Origin: Nymphaea colorata
Lineage: Eukaryota; Streptophyta; Magnoliopsida; Nymphaeales; Nymphaeaceae
Direction of reading: 5' to 3'
DNA: 64,000 bases
Assembly (NCBI RefSeq): GCF_008831285.2
Contig: NC_045144.1
Coordinates: 21,529,716-21,593,715, forward strand
The first letter of the stretch is position 1, and every line of letters starts with the position of its first letter. Shown here in pieces: positions 60,370-64,000 of this stretch. The position numbers and the translations under genes were made by a program. The notes below the pieces were generated by a model that made no database searches, had not been told where the DNA came from, and was given only the letters and a program-made list of their open reading frames with translations.

Positions 60370-60590
60370 TGTGTCCTCATAAAAAATAACTTTTCCGTTT
60401 ATACAGTTTGCTAATTTTTAAAATAACTTTTCCGTTTATACAGGTTGCTAATTTTTAGAGCTTGGAAGAAGACCATGCTTCAATGCACTTGTACGCCTTC
60501 AACACATTTTCTTATTATAAAATGCGGCCTTCTCATAATATGTAGTCCTCATCCTATTGCTATTTTCTAAATCGATTTTTCTTGGATTCA
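60370..60590. repeat. Inverted fragment of block T
   Basis: Reverse complement of the end of block T (30790-30930); an internal 35-bp phrase (ACTTTTCCGTTTATACAG) is duplicated here. Confidence 0.7.
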
Positions 60591-61475
60591 AATAGTTGGA
60601 CATGTTCATCTCGCATAACTTATTTTTGCTTTCATGAGTGTAATAATCAATTATTATGGCAATTAAGAAGATCCAGAGTGCTATGGCAGAGAGGGGTGGT
60701 CCTTCCGCTTCCACAAGAAGAAAAGGATATTGAAATAGACATGCTGCAGAAATGGTGATACTGTTTGGCATGGCTCCTGTCGGCCCCCTTCCCTCTGCCC
60801 CCCTGCCTACACAAGAGTGAGAATGGACTCACAAGAAGATGCAAATGCTGAATGAAATAGTTCGAACGGACATAACACCAAACAAACACCGAACAGAATG
60901 AACATCATGTTTTCTTCCTGTCAAACAATGGACAAAAACTGTTAACATCACATCAAGCCTATCCTGTACCAAAGAACCTCATGAATATGAGTTCGAGTAC
61001 TCGATTTGGTAGCTTGCCTTTAAGTAACTCGATCTAAGCACATAAAAGGCAGTTATATAATATTGAAACTCGATCTAAGCACATAAAAGGCAGTTATATA
61101 ATATTGAAACTGATGTTTCTAACCGATAAAAATGATTTCCTGTCCAGTAAATCGCAAGTGACAAGGACCGTACGTGACAACCCAATCTCCAGCTTCTGGA
61201 CCTAGTGGGCCTATTTTGCCACAATAGGAGACACAATTTTCTGGGAAAGGGATATATATATAATTTCACGGCCTTCTCCCACATGGAATGCCAATTCCCA
61301 TTGAAAATAACATTTTCAATAGAAAATTATTCTCCTTCAAAGAACTTGACAAAATTTCAACCACTAGCTTTTTTATCTTGTAGGTCTAATAAGATCGAGC
61401 TGCAAATTGATTCAGATGGGGCCCAGATCTAAGTTATATAATATATAGAAAGTGATATTTTGAACCAATATATGC
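60591..61475. other. Spacer, no gene seen
   Basis: A 37-bp direct repeat (CTCGATCTAAGCACATAAAA) lies at 61028 and 61068. No coding region recognised. Confidence 0.5.
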
Positions 61476-61476
61476 A

Positions 61477-61652
61477 CATTGTATCTTAATTCATTAAATT
61501 GCAAGCAACAGGGAGGTTGACATCGCGGTCTTTGGCTTTTGGTATCATTGGCTCCAAGTCTTCATGGATTAGGACCTCCAATGTTACCCAAAGCCAAAAA
61601 TGGGATGTCAATTTCCTTATTGCTTGCAATTTAATGACTTAAAAACAATGGT
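61477..61652. repeat. Long hairpin, about 75-nt arms (MITE or miRNA-like)
   Basis: The left arm from CATTGT at 61477 pairs with the right arm ending ACAATG at 61652. The innermost 17 bp of the outer stem (61492-61508 with 61620-61636) pair perfectly, and the pairing continues with few mismatches through TTGACATC and TTTGGCTTT to CATTGG around a loop of about 26 nt. On the plus strand several mismatched positions are G:U. It could be a foldback MITE or a small-RNA precursor; sequence alone does not decide. Confidence 0.6.
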
Positions 61653-63099
61653 ACCGTTAATGTGTTAAACGTTACCGATGTCCAAGGTGTGTCGTTGAAA
61701 AGGGCACTAGCAATGTTTGGAGCGAATATGTCAATTAAATTAGTGCTTTACCGACTTGTGATGCTTGCGTCTGTAATATTTCGATTGAGATACTTTCAAT
61801 GACGCTTACGTCGATAAAAACTACACTAATACATGTACCTTTTACCGATGATTGCAACTGGACGTTGGTAATTTTCAACGACGAGAAGTTTCATGCGATA
61901 ACGTTAATGCGTTGGAAAAACTAGCCTTTTTTTCACTTTTACCAACATTCAACACCAGATGTCGTTAAAGTTACTACTTCGACGACATAATAGCTCTACA
62001 CAAAAATGAGCTATTAATTAGAAATGGAACTGTTAATAGCTTTCACTCGTTTTTTATTTTTTATTGTTAGTTTTTAGCAAAGAGAAGATTAGAAATGGAA
62101 CTTAGTATTTGCGAACCTTTCCTACTTTGAAAACTACACTGCCATTTTTACGAGAATAATCGTATGTTGGCTGTCTTGGAAAAAACATGAGTTCAAAATC
62201 GTGGGTGCCACACTATACTACCCAGTTGTTTGTTCTTTTTTTTATTTGCCGTTGTCAAATTTATCTTTTGGTTTTGCATCTCGTCAAATATACAATACTT
62301 GATGTTGAATAGTATGTTTTCACGAGGTCTTATTCAAATAGCTGTCAAGTAAGTGGTCGTATTCATACTGCCCTTTAAGTGAATAGTAGTACTCTATTTC
62401 ATCTCCGACTTTCAGCTTACAATTTTGTTTTCAACATTACCTAATTTACTATGTCTTAGATGACAATTTTGTGAACTTTTTCTGCAACATCGAACGGTCA
62501 TTGAATTTTTACTGATTTAAGAATTTTAAATTAAAAAAATTGATTTTAATGACCATACAAAAATATTTAGGTGCTTATCTACCAATATGCACAAATTGGG
62601 CACGTTTGATTGCTAGGATTGTGTACCCTAGTGTGTGTGTGAGAGAAAGAGAGAGAGACGCTGAGAGGCAACAATAGAGGGGAGAAGAAGAAAAAAAGGA
62701 AGAAAGGGCAAAAATACCTAATGATATGTTACATTGATAATCTGATATCCACGGTACATGAGGTCATCTGCACCTCATGCTTATAAGGTCGTATACTTTC
62801 CCATGCAGCCTTACATTTTCATTGTTTTTTTTTTGTATTTTGATTAGTAATGTAATAGAGTTTTAAGATCCGTTACTAAGATCCAAATCTACTCAGGATC
62901 TCACTATTCACATTGTTTAATGCTTCTCCTTTTTTCCATTAATGTACATACCGTTTTTTTTTTGTCAACAAAGATAATGGAGCCTAAACTCTCAGGAGCT
63001 CTTTATTGGAAATTTTTAATTATTAAATAATGGGAACAATGGAAGAAAATGTGAAAATACCTAATCTAGCTCAGGCTCCATCGACCATGAATGGTGCTT
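61653..63099. other. Spacer with direct repeat copy, no gene seen
   Basis: 61640-61980 is rich in TTACCGATG/CGTTGG-type words like 21410 and 36400. 62360-62635 is the second copy of the 270-bp direct repeat; a GA tract is at 62640-62660. Confidence 0.5.
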
Positions 63100-63475
63100 G
63101 TTGTCCACAGACCATGTTAAAGAAGGGAGTTATACAATTGTAGACCCGAGATTTGGCGGTGTTGATCGCAATCCCCAGTTAATTATTTGTGATGTAGGGC
63201 GTCCCAGCATCCCGTTCTCTGATGCAGTCCTGACCAGCAAAGGAGGGCGGCTTTCTTAGTTGTTTAGTCGAAGACGCAAGCTTCATCTATACCTAATGGA
63301 GATGACATTCTACCTACATAATGGAGATGACATATTTTACCTCACTGATGAGATGATGTACATGGTAGATCTATTAATAAGTCTCAGGTCACGCCTATAA
63401 ATAGATGACGGAGGAGGTTTCATTCTGCAGTGCACTCATCCAGCCTTTCTTCACCAATTGCAGTTGGCATTTACA
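63100..63475. other. Upstream region of the right-edge peptide gene
   Basis: 63100-63395 is related in part to 59200-59400 (AGCTTCATCTA, GAGATGATG(C/T)ACATGG), upstream-block sequence in reverse orientation. A 24-bp phrase with AATGGAGATGACAT is tandemly repeated at 63296 and 63320. Confidence 0.5.
63396..63403 (+). promoter_or_regulatory. TATA box of the right-edge peptide gene
   Basis: TATAAATA, 80 bp before the ATG, in a CCTATAAATAGATGACG context resembling that at 7620-7640. Confidence 0.8.
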
Positions 63476-63560
63476 ATGAAGGGAGTTTCCCTTCCAATCA
63501 TCTTTCTTGCCTTTCTCTTGTCCTCTATGGCTTTTGCACGTACACTATATGAGAACAAGA
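63476..63560 (+). CDS. Exon 1 of a plus-strand Cys-rich peptide gene
   Basis: This 85-nt exon begins MKGVSLPIIF, encodes a signal peptide ending S-M-A-F-A, then R-T-L-Y-E-N-K, and stops in phase 1 before the donor GTATGTTTCA, as in the other copies. It is the most divergent intact exon 1. At least 440 nt of intron follow to the window edge; family introns are 317-744 nt, so exon 2 should lie just beyond. It has its own TATA box and a CATTCTGCAGTGCACTC motif like the other promoters. Confidence 0.75.
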
Positions 63561-64000
63561 GTATGTTTCACTGATCTCTAGTCCTCCTTTGCTTCCTTTT
63601 CCCTTCAAAACCTTTAGCCCATTAACAGTCGATCACGTCATGCAGGTGTAGATTAGTATGGAAAATTACCCGCCCATGGGACCCTAAAAATTTCTTATTC
63701 TTTATGTTAACATTTTTAAGCAATTTTTCTGATTGTATATTGGTGCCCCATAAAAATTTAAAAATTTTGATTACTGCCCCTTAACCAGAATTTTCGGACT
63801 TCACCCTTGCCGCCTTGCGTACCCTATTGGTGACACTCTTAATGTTAAGCAGGCAACTCCACCCCAAGTTGCTTGATGTATAATACACAGAGAACGATAG
63901 ATTATTAAGTGTGTGTGTGTGTGTGTTTCCTAGTAGTGGATGAGAACAGCCTCTTCCGGCTCCTCCCGCCACCCCCGCTCTCTCTCTTTCTCTCTCTCTC
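63561..64000 (+). other. Intron of the right-edge peptide gene (partial)
   Basis: Noncoding; contains a (GT)n tract at 63909-63926 and a CT tract at the edge. No TGCAG plus D-E-K-type exon 2 start was found before the end. Confidence 0.55.

Overview
This is a stretch of a flowering-plant nuclear genome. It is AT-rich, full of microsatellites, MITE-like elements and Ty1/copia retrotransposons, and its genes have introns with plant-type splice sites. The species cannot be named from the sequence. No rRNA, tRNA, CRISPR or prokaryotic features were seen, and I recognise no conserved housekeeping gene that is complete.

The main content is a tandem array of small two-exon genes for secreted cysteine-rich peptides. 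Exon 1 (85 or 88 nt) encodes a signal peptide plus a short acidic/basic linker. A phase-1 intron of 317-744 nt follows. Exon 2 (212 nt; 221 nt in one copy) encodes a 12-cysteine domain with spacing C-x3-C-x4-CC-x5-CC-x4-CC-x5-CC-x4-CC and a conserved tail containing E-Y-x-A-F-V-N-x-H. The spliced products are 98-102 residues. The stacked CC pairs recall granulin modules, but the last two cysteines are adjacent and I recognise no named family. Five copies look intact: 12640-13317, 24372-25412, 33967-34717, 43599-44215 and 48971-49690, all on the minus strand. Broken copies are at 6891-7606, 37278-37361 and 40888-41674 (minus). On the plus strand there are an orphan exon 1 (7711), a divergent exon 2 (19183) and an exon 1 whose gene runs off the right edge (63476). 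A naive ORF call starts exon 2 at an ATG that really lies in the intron, so the true start is in exon 1.

Layout. 1-2565: 3' part of a decayed, internally deleted copia element with its LTR. 2566-13400: two older duplicated units, each carrying shared noncoding blocks (called R and S here) and a peptide gene; the first ends in a head-to-head inverted repeat. 13400-24300: spacer with a double palindrome, tandem repeats, a MITE and the divergent exon 2. 24300-34800: copies 3 and 4 with shared blocks T, U, R and S. 34511-39365: a tandem duplication joined through a 6-bp microhomology, which created an exon-1 orphan. 39400-49760: copies 5, 6 and 7. 51244-56837: a young, almost complete copia element with 340-bp LTRs and a 5-bp target duplication. 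58890-64000: spacer blocks partly in opposite orientation, leading to the plus-strand gene at the right edge.

The array evolves by duplication, inversion, exon mixing and decay. Cysteine spacing stays fixed while the residues between cysteines change, as expected for a fast-evolving secreted peptide family, but expression and function cannot be read from this sequence. The noncoding spacers are themselves paralogous blocks, so most short open frames in them are not genes.
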